DNA of 64,000 bases from Eledone cirrhosa (GCA_964016885.1 OZ024744.1:64805047-64869046); one strand, 5' to 3'. Numbered from the stretch's first letter, positions 53,269 through 62,814 are shown. Numbers and translations are program-made. Notes: generated by a model not told the origin, from the sequence alone.

Positions 53269-53440
53269 TTCGTGTAGGTGTCACGACAAAAAAACACACA
53301 GTCCATGCTGTAATGTGGTTGTGTAGGTAACACAGTAAAAAGTTCCCAGTCCACACTGTAAAGGTGTTAGGAAGGGCATCCAGCCATAGAAAACCTCCCA
53401 GATGGTCCTATACGAGTGAGACCAATCTTACCTCAAGTAT
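53269..53440 (+). mobile_element. LINE 3' UTR fragment: two 48-bp units and part of the tail
   Basis: TCGTGTAGGTGTCACGACAA, ATGTGGTTGTGTAGGTAACA, CACACTGTAAAGGTGTTAGG, AAGGGCATCCAGCCATAGAA. It is cut before the CCATGCTAGCATGG and (GAT)n part and runs into the palindrome at 53442. Confidence 0.85.
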
Positions 53441-53441
53441 A

Positions 53442-53606
53442 TACGAGCGACAAATGACCGGCTTTGCCAAATTCAAATAAAAAAGAAAATTTTCGCTCTA
53501 CATGGCTGAATACAATAAATGTAATCTGAGTTTTTCAAAAAACTCAGATTACATTTATTGTACATTATTTGAATTTGGCAAAGCCGGCCATGTGTCGTTC
53601 GTATAC
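53442..53606. repeat. Nested palindrome: perfect 52-bp core, outer arms
   Basis: Core 53511-53562: 25-bp perfect arms (TACAATAAATGTAATCTGAG plus TTTTT-side bases) with a 2-base loop. Outer arms 53442-53479 and 53569-53606 (ACCGGCTTTGCCAAATTCAA with three mismatches over 37 bp). A 31-base segment (TTTTCGCTCTACATGGCTGA within it) is present only on the left. The same segment recurs inverted at 53950-54000. Confidence 0.93.
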
Positions 53607-53607
53607 A

Positions 53608-53725
53608 GGAAACTGACTGGACAGTCTGCTGATATGCAAATCTGGCTGATCAGTGGATCTGCTAATATGCAGATCTAACTGATCAGCTAGTCTGCTAATA
53701 TGCAAATCAGGCCAATCAGTCACTG
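53608..53725. repeat. 33-bp tandem repeat, three copies
   Basis: GATCAGT-spaced copies of TCTGCTAATATGCAAATC with variants (CTGATATGCAAATCTGG, CTAATATGCAGATCTAA, CTAATATGCAAATCAGG). Confidence 0.85.
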
Positions 53726-53784
53726 TGTATTTTTGAAAATACCATATATTTTCACTAGCTCTGACACTTTGACAGGTGAACAGT

Positions 53785-53834
53785 GAGCTGTACTGATGAA
53801 GGGTGATACCCAGAAACATTAGTGTCTGCAGTTC
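53785..53834 (+). ncRNA. Hammerhead-like ribozyme motif, three stems visible
   Basis: GAGCTGTA (stem I), CTGATGA core, A, GGGT/ACCC stem II with loop GAT, A, GAAA core, ACA/TGT stem III with loop TTAG (the first A shared with GAAA), TC as the cleavage dinucleotide at 53825-53826, then TGCAGTTC pairing with GAGCTGTA over 8 bp including two G-U pairs. All invariant core bases of a type I hammerhead are present; an A-A pair sits where the first stem II pair should be. Surrounding repeats suggest a PLE terminus. Confidence 0.55.
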
Positions 53835-53939
53835 TGTTCGCATGCCAACACAAGAGCAAGAATGAAGTGTTCATTCTACTGACATGGCTATAAAATTGAG
53901 GCTTGTTTGCATAATTGCAAACGAATCGAATGTTATTAA

Positions 53940-54003
53940 TATTCGATAAACTCAGATTACATTTATTGTATTCAGCCATGTAGAGAGAAACTTTTCTTTT
54001 TTA
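53940..54003. repeat. Third, inverted copy of the palindrome arm
   Basis: AAACTCAGATTACATTTATTG then TATTCAGCCATGTAGAGAGA AA is the reverse complement of 53474-53530, giving a TIR-like pair about 470 bp apart that encloses the palindrome's right half, the 33-bp repeats and the hammerhead-like motif. (First word shortened: AAACTCAGATTACATTTATT.). Confidence 0.8.
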
Positions 54004-54015
54004 TATATATTTATT

Positions 54016-54151
54016 AAAATAACAGATTAAAGTTCAAGCTAAGAATCGCTGCTTTCACCCTTAACGGCATCTTCTGAAAATTCTGAGTTTCAGAAGATCC
54101 CGTTAAGGGTGAAAGCAGCGATCCTTTGCTTAAACTTTAATCTGTTATTTT
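54016..54151. repeat. 136-bp inverted repeat, 64-bp arms
   Basis: Left arm 54016-54079 and right arm 54088-54151 are reverse complements with about four mismatches; loop of 8 bases. Each arm contains CGCTGCTTTCACCCTTAACG or its complement. The right arm reads CAGAAGATCCCGTTAAGGGT GAAAGC, a layout like the hammerhead-like motifs but with CAGA instead of CTGA. Confidence 0.93.
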
Positions 54152-54204
54152 ATACTTATTTTATCCCATTCGAGCCCTCTTCAGATTTTAGTCTTCACAT
54201 TTAT

Positions 54205-54352
54205 TATTTTACTATATATATATATATACACAGTATATAGAGGTATATATATACAGTATATATATACAGTATATATATACAGTATATATATACAGTATAT
54301 AGAGGTATATATATATATATATACAGTATATAGAGGTATATATATAACATGT
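54205..54352. repeat. TATACAGTATATA tandem repeat
   Basis: Units of about 17-30 bp with TATATATACAG and TAGAGG inserts. Confidence 0.88.
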
Positions 54353-54950
54353 AATAATCAATTTAAATACTGTAAAGCTACTGACAATAAATTGTTGTAG
54401 AAAAAAAGGACTTTTTAAATTCTGCAAAAGCAGAATGGAATCCCATAACGAAGGTATGTTTTTGGCTTGTATTTATGCTGCAAAAGAAGGAATCCAGGGC
54501 CTGAAAGAGCCCACAAAAATGCAAATTTCAAACTTAGACAATTTTCTTTTTCTTTGTGAGATTGTTCATATCTGCAGAAGCTTGTTCATATATAGGACAT
54601 ATGTAAGGTGGGAACTTGCTGTATTATATAATCAACAAACGAAGTCCTAGAATAAAAGCCTTGAAATGCAGCAGTTCTATAAAAAAGAACAAAGTAAACT
54701 GACTTGCATCCTCCAAATCCGGTCCAAGTAGTTTTTAAATTTTTTCATTCAAGTTTTCTCAAATGCAAATATGTGTCGAGGCAATTGTGTGCATGTAACT
54801 TACACACACATATGCAGAGTGTAATACTACATACACACTCACACTTATGTACTAAAGTGACATGTACACCCATAGTAAACATTAGCTCACTTACATTTAG
54901 AAATCTCTGGAAATGCCTTAACACAAACAATAGGCTTTGTCATTTTCTTA
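54353..54950. other. No recognised feature
   Basis: A short open stretch 54435-54650 (MESHNEGMFLACIYAAKEGI at its start) has no recognisable motif; I leave it unassigned. Confidence 0.3.
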
Positions 54951-54954
54951 TTGA

Positions 54955-55028
54955 CATATATATATATGTCATTTCACTTTATAATATATATATAAATATA
55001 TTTTATATATATATATACACATATACAC

Positions 55029-55098
<70 letters not shown>

Positions 55099-55100
55099 GT
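54955..55100. repeat. (TA)n microsatellite
   Basis: TA tracts with ACATATA interruptions; another lies at 55384-55418. Confidence 0.95.
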
Positions 55101-55321
55101 AGGAGGTGAGTTTTATTGTAGTACAATAAAGCAATGCAGATATCGGATAAGTAGCACTCTACAGTTTGTAGGACTGGAGTATAAATAATATATAAGATCA
55201 AAAGACGGTTAAAAGAGTTCCATATATTTTATTATGCGCATTTCAAAAACAAATATCATCATGCAATGACATTTGCGTTTTCGCAAAATAGGGAGACATG
55301 ATATGAAGGTTAAAAAACACT

Positions 55322-55373
55322 TGTGAATAGTGCAGTTTTAAATCAACATATGTTGATTTAAAACTGCACTATT

Positions 55374-55377
<4 letters not shown>
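55322..55377. repeat. Perfect 56-bp palindrome without loop
   Basis: TGTGAATAGTGCAGTTTTAA ATCAACAT followed immediately by its exact reverse complement; centre between 55349 and 55350. Confidence 0.96.
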
Positions 55378-55419
<42 letters not shown>

Positions 55420-55559
55420 TAAAGTTCATACACTTAACATGTAAGCTCAACCTTAGGTTTCGGAGCACAGTTATGGCTACCACTGTATAGTGGAATAGTG
55501 GTTCTAAAAGTGACCTCTCACATCAGGCACAAAGATAAATTTATGCATGTATGTATAAG

Positions 55560-57298
55560 GTGGAGTGATGCATATTTTACATATGCTTTATCTTTCGCCT
55601 GTGGCCGTGGGAAGCCAGGTCATCTGTATTACTGTGTAATGCCAGAGATCCCGGTCCTGTGTCACCACCTTTGAGAGGTGCAATTGTGTAATGTCAGCTT
55701 CCATCATCTTGTCCCAAGTCTTCATGATCCACCCCACTCCACGGCTTCCATCATATTTGAGAATTCTGTACGTTTTTATGCAACTGTTATCCTTCATATG
55801 CATCACATGTCTAAATCAGCGCAATCTCCTCTCCTGCACACTGCATCTGATTCCTCTTATGCCTAGTTCTTCTCTCAGTAAGTTTATGCTTTGCCATTCA
55901 CGTATATTACTATTACAGTCTGCCTTTCATTTTGAGGGAAAAGCCTTTTGCAGCTAGTGGCGGTTGTAGCTCCCTGAACTTCTTCCATCCCATTCTTAGT
56001 CTGGCAACTATACTTTCAGAACACCCACCTCTCCTGTTAATTTGATCACCCGGGTATCAGAAGCTGTCTAATATTTCTACAGAGCCCTCCCAGACTTTCA
56101 TGCCACTTGTTTCCTGTGGCTGTTTGCTGCTTATTGTCCTGGTGCAACTGCTACATGTAAAGCCTACATTCTTAGCTAAACTTCCTGAGATCCCACTACA
56201 TCTCTTGTGTACCCATAGTTTGCATTTGGGGCAGAGGATGGCATTTCTACCTACACCTTCCCTACATACTGAGCAAGGCCATTTACCCGAGGAGTTTCCA
56301 CAGGCAGCCAGTCTTAAACTCCTCTGTTATAGTCTGTAGTATGATAATTAACAGAGAGGGCTAAGAACAGAGCCCTAGCAGATGCCCACCTGTGTGCTAA
56401 ATTCCTCACTATAGTCATTGTGAATCCTAACTTTGCTGACTGCCCCCTGTACATGACTTATACTCATCTACTCCTAGTTTTCTAAGAGTCCATGAGATTA
56501 TGGTGTGGGGCACTCTGTCGAAAGCTTTTTCCAGATCGACAAATGCCAGGTAGAGCAGCTTAATTTTAGCTAGGTATTTGTCCTGTAATTGCCTCACAAG
56601 GAAGAGAGCATCTGTGGTGCTTTTGCCTGGTACAAATCCAAACTGCATCTAGTTTTACTCGGTCCCTAACCAACTGTGCTACATCTCTTTTTGTTACTTT
56701 CATGACCTGGTCCATCAGCTTGATACTTCTATAGTTTCCTATATCTAGTGCATCTCCTTTACCCTTGTAGAAGTTGACAATGATGCTACTGCGCCAATCT
56801 TTTGGTATGACACCCTCTAGTATTACTTGGTTTACAATATGTGTGGGTATGGTGTGACCTACCGACCCAGATACTTTCAACATCTCTGCAACTATTCCTG
56901 ATGGACTGGCTGCTTTCCAGGTCTTCATATCCTTAATGGTCTTACTACTCTGATGCTGACTTGTATGGCTGGGCTCTCTATGGGGTCCACTTGAGGTAAG
57001 GTCCCTTTCTCCCATACATTCTCCTCATTCAGTAATCTTTCATAATGGTTCTTCCATGCAGCTTTCTTCTTGGTGCCTGTGAGGGCAAGTGAGCCTTTAT
57101 CATCCCGGGCACATTTCTTACCAATGACATTGGTAAGAACGTACTGCTTCGCAATTCTGAACACCTCCTGTTTCTGGTCCTCATGCTGCAAAACATACTT
57201 GAATTTTTTATCCTCTGCTTCTCTTCTAGCTAAGTATACTTGTTGTCTAGCTTCCTGTCTGGCATCTATGTAGTCTACCCTGCTTCTCCTGTGTTTCT
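55560..57298 (-). pseudogene. LINE of the 48-bp family, near-complete minus without endonuclease
   Basis: Minus strand from 57298: VDYIDARQEARQQVYLARRE region, EDQKQEVFRIAKQYV (57185), HYERLLNEENVWEKGTLPQV (57055), GIVAEMLKVSGSVGHTIPT (56890), CTRQKHHRCSLP/FGFVPGKSTTDALFLVRQLQ (56640), AFVDLEKAFDRVPHTIISW (56530), then an RT gap (YADD not found), the zinc finger (56300-56150), GSETW region lost, and the end (DGSRGVGWIMKTWDKMMEAD, 55750; LPTATGER then stop at about 55590). Several frameshifts. Confidence 0.85.
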
Positions 57299-57339
57299 AT
57301 TATACACACATACACACACACATACACACACACAGGCAC

Positions 57340-57850
57340 ATATATATATATAGTTAATAAATGAAACAAAACAAAACAAGAAGCAAAATTACACATATTA
57401 GGTTCACGCTGGGAGGAAATGGAAGAGTGTTAACCTTTTCAGACAGAAGTCCTTCTTCAGGAAAGTTTGAATAAAAAGAGAACAGATGGACATATGAGTA
57501 GTGTGAGAAAGTTAGGAAAAGAAGTTAAGAAAAGGAGATTGGGAGGAAAAAGATAGGTAGGGGAGTTGGTGGACGAAAGGTGTGACCTGGAGAGGCCAAA
57601 GTGGAGGGTATGGGGGTGTCATGGGTGTTGTGTGAGCATGTGTGCCGAAGGAAAGAAATTAGTAGATGTGTGTGGTTTCTGTCTATGTGTGTGTGTGTGG
57701 CCACATGGCTACCCCAGCGTCTTATAAAGTTGATGCGCGCACACTGGTATGTTGGTGCATTCTTCCCCAGCAAAGGCTTTAGTATTTATTACAGTCCGTT
57801 TATCTCATCTCACAAGTAAGTAATCAATCTGGCTTGGGTGTTTGCCTGAA
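57340..57850 (-). other. Probable PLE non-coding end
   Basis: Minus strand 57460-57437 reads CTGAAGAAGGACTTCTGTCT then GAAAAGG: the core-stem-GAAA order of the hammerhead-like motifs at 5500 and 36417, here with a GGAC/GTCT stem. Neighbouring TATAGTTAATAAATGAAACA and A/C-rich sequence are typical of such ends, but no PLE coding sequence is attached. Confidence 0.4.
57437..57460 (-). ncRNA. Hammerhead-like core, incomplete
   Basis: CTGAAGA, A, GGAC-TTCT-GTCT (four pairs, one G-U), GAAA. Stem I and III cannot be drawn convincingly, so this is probably a decayed or different motif. Confidence 0.3.
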
Positions 57851-57854
57851 AAAA

Positions 57855-58835
57855 TTGGGGTAGCAGGTAGCTAAGAGAGAAGGTAGACAACAAGTATACA
57901 CAGCTCAGAAAAAGGCCGAAAAAAGAAAGTTTGCCAATGTCATGAGATATGAGGCTCAGATATGCGAATTGTTCATATTGAAAGACAGTGTGTCAGTGTA
58001 AATCAGGATGTTGCAGGAGAAAAGTGTGTTAGAAATGACATTGGTGCATTTATCGCCCTTGATGCTCAAAAGACAGAAGCTTGGAAATGTTACAATGAGA
58101 GATTGATGGATGTAGAGAATGAATGGGAAGAAGCAAAGACTATCCCCAACTTACCAAACAGAAGGACCAGCTATTGAAATTGACAGTTAAAGGGTCAAAG
58201 AAGCAATGAAAGAGATGAAGGATAATAAAGTTGCAGGACCGTTGCTAAAAGCATCTAGTGAAGTAGAAGTCAAAATATTAACCCCCACAGCCAATCAGGT
58301 AATACAGGACAAAGTTATACCCAATTAATGGTACTGTAATACAATCATAAATTGCTATAAAGGAGCAACTCTAGAGGTATAAAACTAATGGACCATGTTA
58401 GTGACAGAAAGAGTTATAGCACGGCTAATTAGGGAAAAAGTCAAATTAGACAAGATGAAGTTTGGTTTAATGCCTATTAAAAGTACTAGAAATACTCTTT
58501 TCCTAGTGAGACAACTACAAGAGAAGTTCCTGACCCAAAATAAGTCTCTGTATTTAACATTTGTTGATCTAGAAAAGGCTTTAAAGTAGGAAGTGAGGTT
58601 AGTGAGGAAGTTCATAATGGTTGGATTCTTAGCCCACTGCTGTTTATCATAGTCGTCCAGGCCATAACAGAGGAATTTAAAACTGGATGTCCATGTTTAC
58701 TTCTTTATGCAGACGATGTGGTTCTTATAGCCAAATCCATAAAAAATAGAGAATAAGTTCTGCCTATGGCTGCAAAGGACCTGTCCAACCATGTAAGCAT
58801 GGAAAACGGATGTAAAAACAATGATAATGATGATA
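57855..58835 (+). pseudogene. LINE of the 48-bp family, internally deleted, plus strand
   Basis: RRQQVYTAQKKAEKRKFANV region (57880), RIVHIERQCVSVNQDVAGEK (57965), degraded palm region, FGLMPIKSTRNTLFLVRQLQ (58460-58520), LTFVDLEKAL (58555), then a jump to LSPLLFIIVVQAITEEF-type (58630) and YADDVVLIAKS (58705-58740). Immediately after, AAGGACCTGTCCAACCATGT AAGCATGG and AAACAATGATAATGATGAT form the LINE 3' tail. Finger, C-terminal domain and 48-bp repeats are deleted. Confidence 0.85.
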
Positions 58836-58899
58836 TATATATATATATGTATATATATATGTATATATATATGCCTATATATATATATGTATATATATA

Positions 58900-58931
<32 letters not shown>
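58836..58931. repeat. (TA)n microsatellite between two LINE tails
   Basis: TA tract linking the tail of the plus-strand copy to the tail of the minus-strand copy. Confidence 0.95.
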
Positions 58932-58934
<3 letters not shown>

Positions 58935-59128
58935 TCATCATCATCATCGTTTAACGTCCATATTCCATCTGATCCCTCTTATTTCTAATTTCTCCCTTAG
59001 TTCGTTTATGCTTTGCCGTTCACGTATATTACTATTACACATCCAGCGGAGCATGCAAGCTTCATTTCTCTCCAGTCTGCGTATATCCTCTGCACACAAT
59101 GCCCAGGTCTCACTGCCATGTAACATTA
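58932..59128 (-). pseudogene. LINE C-terminal fragment joined directly to the 3' tail
   Basis: Minus strand: LHGSETWALCAEDIRRLERN, EACMLRWMCNSNIRERQSIN, ELREKLEIRGIRW, then within a few bases ATATGGACGTTAAACGATGA and (GAT)n. The last ~100 codons, stop and 48-bp repeats are absent. Close to identical with 39280-39430. Confidence 0.92.
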
Positions 59129-59300
59129 TATATATATATACATTATATACATTAAATAGCTCTGTATATATATACAATAGCTCTGTATATATACATTAAA
59201 TAGCTCTGTATATATATATATATATACAATATTAAATAGCTCTGTGTATATATATATATATACAGTATATACATTAAATAGCTCTGTATTATACATAGAG
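59129..59300. repeat. TAAATAGCTCTGTATATA tandem repeat
   Basis: About five units of ATTAAATAGCTCTGTATATA separated by variable TA tracts. Confidence 0.9.
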
Positions 59301-59699
59301 CACTCTTCTTTCCTTTACCTTTTCTATGGAAACACTCAACACACATACATATATATCCTATATACTATATATTTGAGAGTTTATGCATCTATGTACATGT
59401 GTATGCAGAGAAAAGGCTCCGAAATGGTGTGGTCAAGAGATAAAAGTATTTGATTTTCGACATCTGTGTCCCAAGAAGAATGTTTTTGGTTATCAGTGAT
59501 AGAAAATATATAATTTACTAAGAGAAATAACTGAACTTCAAGATCTCCAAAATTGAATGTCTTTAGAAGCCACTATAATTTCTATTAACAAAAATACCCA
59601 TTAATACGTGAAAAATGACAGATAGCCAATCAGATTAGTGAATGGTTTTTTCATCATCTGTCGAAATGCACTTTCCTTCTGTCCATCTTTCGATTTTGT
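59301..59699. other. No recognised feature
   Basis: AT-rich; no supported ORF or repeat. Confidence 0.45.
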
Positions 59700-59718
59700 A
59701 TTATTAATGTGTGTATGA

Positions 59719-59896
59719 TTGGCAGTATTAGTAGAGGGTCTGACGCCATGCTTTGTATCAAAGAGTTATGGCCCTTTATGGTCTGAGTTCAAATCCCGTC
59801 AAAGTTAACTTTGCCTTTCATCCTTATGGGATTGATAAAATAAAGTACCAGTAATACACTGGGATAATTGCTGGCCTTGTGCCAAAAGTAGAAACA
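59719..59896 (+). mobile_element. OK-type tRNA-SINE with 19-bp perfect target-site duplication
   Basis: TTGGCAGTATTAGTAGAGGG to CCAAAAGTAGAAACA; lacks the first bases (GGTGGA). Flanked by ATTATTAATGTGTGTATGA at 59700-59718 and 59897-59915. Confidence 0.96.
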
Positions 59897-59924
59897 ATTA
59901 TTAATGTGTGTATGACTTTTCGGC

Positions 59925-60038
59925 ATAGTGGCTATGGTATTTGGCTCATGATTGTAAAGTTGTGAGTTTGATTCCCAGTGGCACATTGTGTCTTTGAGCA
60001 CAATACTTTATTTTGTGTTGTCCAGTCCATAAAAAAAC
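59925..60038 (+). mobile_element. OR2-like SINE head fragment
   Basis: GGCATAGTGGCTATGGTATT (A box region), GAGTTTGATTCCCAGTGGC (B box), CACAATACTTTATTTTGTGT, then truncated at CCAGTCCAT. Confidence 0.75.
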
Positions 60039-60044
60039 TAATTG

Positions 60045-60872
60045 AAAGGTATTCTATGGTGAAAATTACCCAGCAACTACGGGCTACCAGAACTGATGAA
60101 ATCTGAGCTTGTTTGAAAAATTTGACACTTTGGAGTTCAATCAAAGTTTTCAAGTTCTCTACTAACATGAGGGTATATCTTGATGGAGACGAACAGGCAG
60201 GGGAGTTCACACAAAATCTCATAATTCTTGGAGGCGGAAGACTTTCTGTAGATAGCAAGGAAGCTACTGATATACGTCCCATAGGCATGATGGGTCGAAT
60301 CTCATAGAAAAAGTGTTCCCTAATATTGAGGATCTGTTTAAAGTCATAAGCAATTCAGTGAAAGGGCTATATCGGCTCCGAAAAATGTGACAGTGAAATT
60401 GATAAAGCAATACCTGTTATAAAGAATTCTAAAGAGTTAAGGAACTCTGTCAGATAATTACCCAACAGAGTTCCTTAACTCTTTAGAATCATCAGGAATG
60501 TCCCCGCATGTCCTTGACCTTAAAGAAGGAACACCCATCATGTTATTGAGGAATTCGGACCCATCTAGGCTATGCAATGGCACTCGATTGGTTGTGAAAA
60601 AAAAATGTATCCACATATCATTCAAGGATATGATAAAGCAAAGGATGTGTTCATTCCAAGAATTCCTCTGATCTCCACTGATGTTCCATTTAAATTCAAA
60701 TGACTTCAATTTCCAGTGAGTCTCAGTTTTGCCATGATCATCAACAAGTTGCAGTTGCTGGTTTAGAGCTTGAAGAGCCCTGCTTTACCCATTGTCAGCT
60801 TTATGTTTGATGATGAAGAGTAGGAAATATGAAAAATATTTACATTTATGTACCAAATGGAAAAACGAAAAA
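60045..60872 (+). pseudogene. Helitron Pif1-like helicase, C-terminal part, broken
   Basis: Pieces in order, several frames: NMRVYLDGDEQAGEFTQNLI ILGGGRLSVD-type (60155-60255), LIEKVFPNIEDLFK (60300-60345), FLNSLESSG then PHVLDLKEGTPIMLLRNSDP SRLCNGTRLVV-type (60470-60595), FIPRIPLISTDVPF (60650-60690), INKLQ near 60745 and RVGNMKNIYIYVPNGKT (60820-60870). This is the end of Pif1-family helicases as carried by Helitrons. The opening GTGAAAATTACCCAGCAACT resembles the Helitron 3' end at 61190. Stops and shifts throughout. Confidence 0.85.
60426..60489. repeat. Inverted repeat, 25-bp perfect arms, inside the helicase remnant
   Basis: ATTCTAAAGAGTTAAGGAAC TCTGT (60426-60450) and its exact reverse complement (60465-60489), loop 14. 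The right arm encodes the FLNSLES part of the helicase; the left arm is an inverted duplicate. Confidence 0.95.
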
Positions 60873-61177
60873 AAAACAAAACATTTTAATAAAAAAAACA
60901 GTTTATCAAGAAGTGATAAATTGCTCCAAATAATGCAGAAATTTGTTCTGATCAAGAGGCATATCCATCGAAGAAGACTTTACTGAAGAAAGAAGAAAGA
61001 AAAAGTAAAGAATTCCTTTCGTATATAGATCTTGCATTCCTAATTATATTTGTTTTTTCTTAAAGAGCTTTATTTATGCCATGTTCTTCAAAATAATGTC
61101 AGTTTTGGTGAAATTTGCATCCCGATAAGTAACGGGAGCTGAGACATGGTCTGACATGGAATAAAAAAAAATATTGG

Positions 61178-61231
61178 AAGACAGGCATTCAATGGTGAAA
61201 ATAGTCTAGCAACAATGGGCTACTCTGCTAG
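61178..61231 (+). mobile_element. Helitron 3' end candidate
   Basis: CATTCAATGGTGAAAATAGT, CTAGCAACAATGGGCTACTC, TGCTAG at 61226-61231 followed by T. The terminal CTAG follows a short weak hairpin (TAGC/GCTA). The wording parallels 60047-60090. Confidence 0.55.
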
Positions 61232-61299
61232 TATATATATATATATAATTTTTTAAATTTCTTTTGCAAGATTTCTTATCTGAAAACGTGTGTTGAAAT

Positions 61300-61592
61300 A
61301 ACATCATCATCATCGTCATCATCATCATTGTTTGACGTCCATCTTCCATGCTAGCATGGGTTAGGCAAGTTTGTCCCATTTAGAAGCAAGTTGGGTCGGG
61401 TGACCGTGTTTCACTCATATAGGACAATTTCTGACTGGTTTTCTATGGCTGGATGCCCTTCCTAGCGCCAACCACATTTAAAGTGTGTATTGGGTGCGTT
61501 TTACCGTGTCTTTTACACGACCACTTTACAGAGTGGGCTGGGTGCTTTTTGTCATGACAACTACACAACCACTTGTAGAATGGGCTGGTACC
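61300..61592 (-). mobile_element. LINE 3' UTR and tail, minus strand
   Basis: Begins ATCATCATCGTCATCATCAT, TTTGACGTCCATCTTCCATG, CTAGCATGGGTTAGGC, ... GCTGGATGCCCTTCCTAGCG, then two 48-bp units (TTTACAGAGTGGGCTGGGTG). 61605-61655 holds a second, shorter piece of the tail (CTAGCATGGGTTAGACGGGT). Confidence 0.88.
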
Positions 61593-61669
61593 AATGTAAC
61601 ACACACACACTAGCATGGGTTAGACGGGTTGTCCTGTTGTGGGAAATGCTAGGTCAGGTTTTATCAACT

Positions 61670-61790
61670 GTGAAAGGAAGAAAGGTAAAGTTGACTTCAG
61701 CAGGATTTGAACTGAAAGTGCAGTGAGCTGAAACAAACACCACAAAGCATTCTATGTAACATTCTAAGGATATTGCCAAACAGCTACCTA
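61670..61790 (-). mobile_element. OK-type tRNA-SINE fragment
   Basis: AGGTAAAGTTGACTTCAGCA, GGATTTGAACTGAAAGTGCA, then CATTCTATGTAACATTCTAA and ATTGCCAAACAGC; old head-side fragment. Confidence 0.65.
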
Positions 61791-62146
61791 TGAGGGTTGA
61801 AATTCTTCAGTTTCCTACAAAGCTTTCCATGTTTCTCTTTTTGTTTAACTCTAGTCAGTCCTGACAAAGCAGGCATGTGATCATGACTGTTCTAATGTTT
61901 TATATATATCTAAAATATTATTGTCCAATGGTAACGAATGGTAGAGTGTGTTTTTAGGGGGATTTGGCTGCTATTTGCAGACAGAGCAGTGACCACATAG
62001 AATTTAGTTTGTCCATGTCAGACTTATAGATATTGGGTGTTGTTCGTAAATTCAGCATTATATTTTGGTTGCTAGAGAAGAGAAACTCATGAAACTTTTT
62101 AAGTGCCCATTTTTTTCTCTATATTATTAGGTTGGCAATCTTTTAT
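61791..62146. other. No recognised feature
   Basis: AT-rich sequence without supported coding regions. Confidence 0.45.
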
Positions 62147-62156
62147 CTTCAAGTAA

Positions 62157-62345
62157 TAATTGTTTCTATTTTTGGCACAAGACCAGCAATTACCTCAGTG
62201 CATTACTGGTGCTTAATTTTATCTACCCCGTAGGGATGAAAGGCAAAGTTAACCTCAGCGAGATTTGAACTCAGACCGTAAAGAGGCGTAACTCTATGCT
62301 ACAAAGAATGGCGTCCGACCCTATACTGATACTGCTAATCCACCT
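62157..62345 (-). mobile_element. OK-type tRNA-SINE
   Basis: AATTGTTTCTATTTTTGGCA to CTGATACTGCTAATCCACC. Flanked by TTATCTTCAA(G/A)TAAT on the left (about 62147-62160) and right (about 62352-62366), a likely target-site duplication. Confidence 0.92.
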
Positions 62346-62365
62346 GCCATTATTATCTTCAAATA

Positions 62366-62517
62366 ATAATTGTTTCTTCTTTGGGACAGGGCCAGCAATT
62401 ACCCAAGTGCATTACTGATATTTTATTTTATCAACCCTGTAAGGATGACCTTGGCAGGATTTTAACTTAGAAAGTAAAGGGCCATAACTCTATGTTGCAA
62501 AGCCTGTTGTCTGACAG
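62366..62517 (-). mobile_element. OK-type tRNA-SINE, second copy at the adjacent site
   Basis: AATTGTTTCTTCTTTGGGAC to GTTGTCTGAC; the head end is missing. It begins immediately after the duplicated TTATCTTCAAATAAT of the previous copy. Confidence 0.88.
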
Positions 62518-62581
62518 CTTCTCTTCTAAGAATCTTATATGAGATTTTTGGCATGGTATAGATCGAAACCTTTGCAATTAA

Positions 62582-62814
62582 TAATCTATTTGATACCAGA
62601 TTGTCTGAAACTGTCTCTGGTTCTACAATACAAAACTGTTTATTTTAAAGTTTTTATATTTATCTAAGATTCTTCCAACATAATTTTATGCAAGGACCTT
62701 TGTTAATCTATGCTCCAAATATCAGCTTAAAGTTAATTATTTTTAGCTATTTTACTAAATTTCTTCAAAAACTTGATTTGAAAATATTTCATTAAAAATA
62801 TGGTAATGAAAGGG
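62582..62814. mobile_element. Second TTAA MITE family, reverse orientation
   Basis: TTAA at about 62578-62581 and 62815-62818; TGATACCAGATTGTCTGAAA, GTTCTACAATACAAAACTG and TGGTAATGAAAGGG at the end. Confidence 0.75.
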
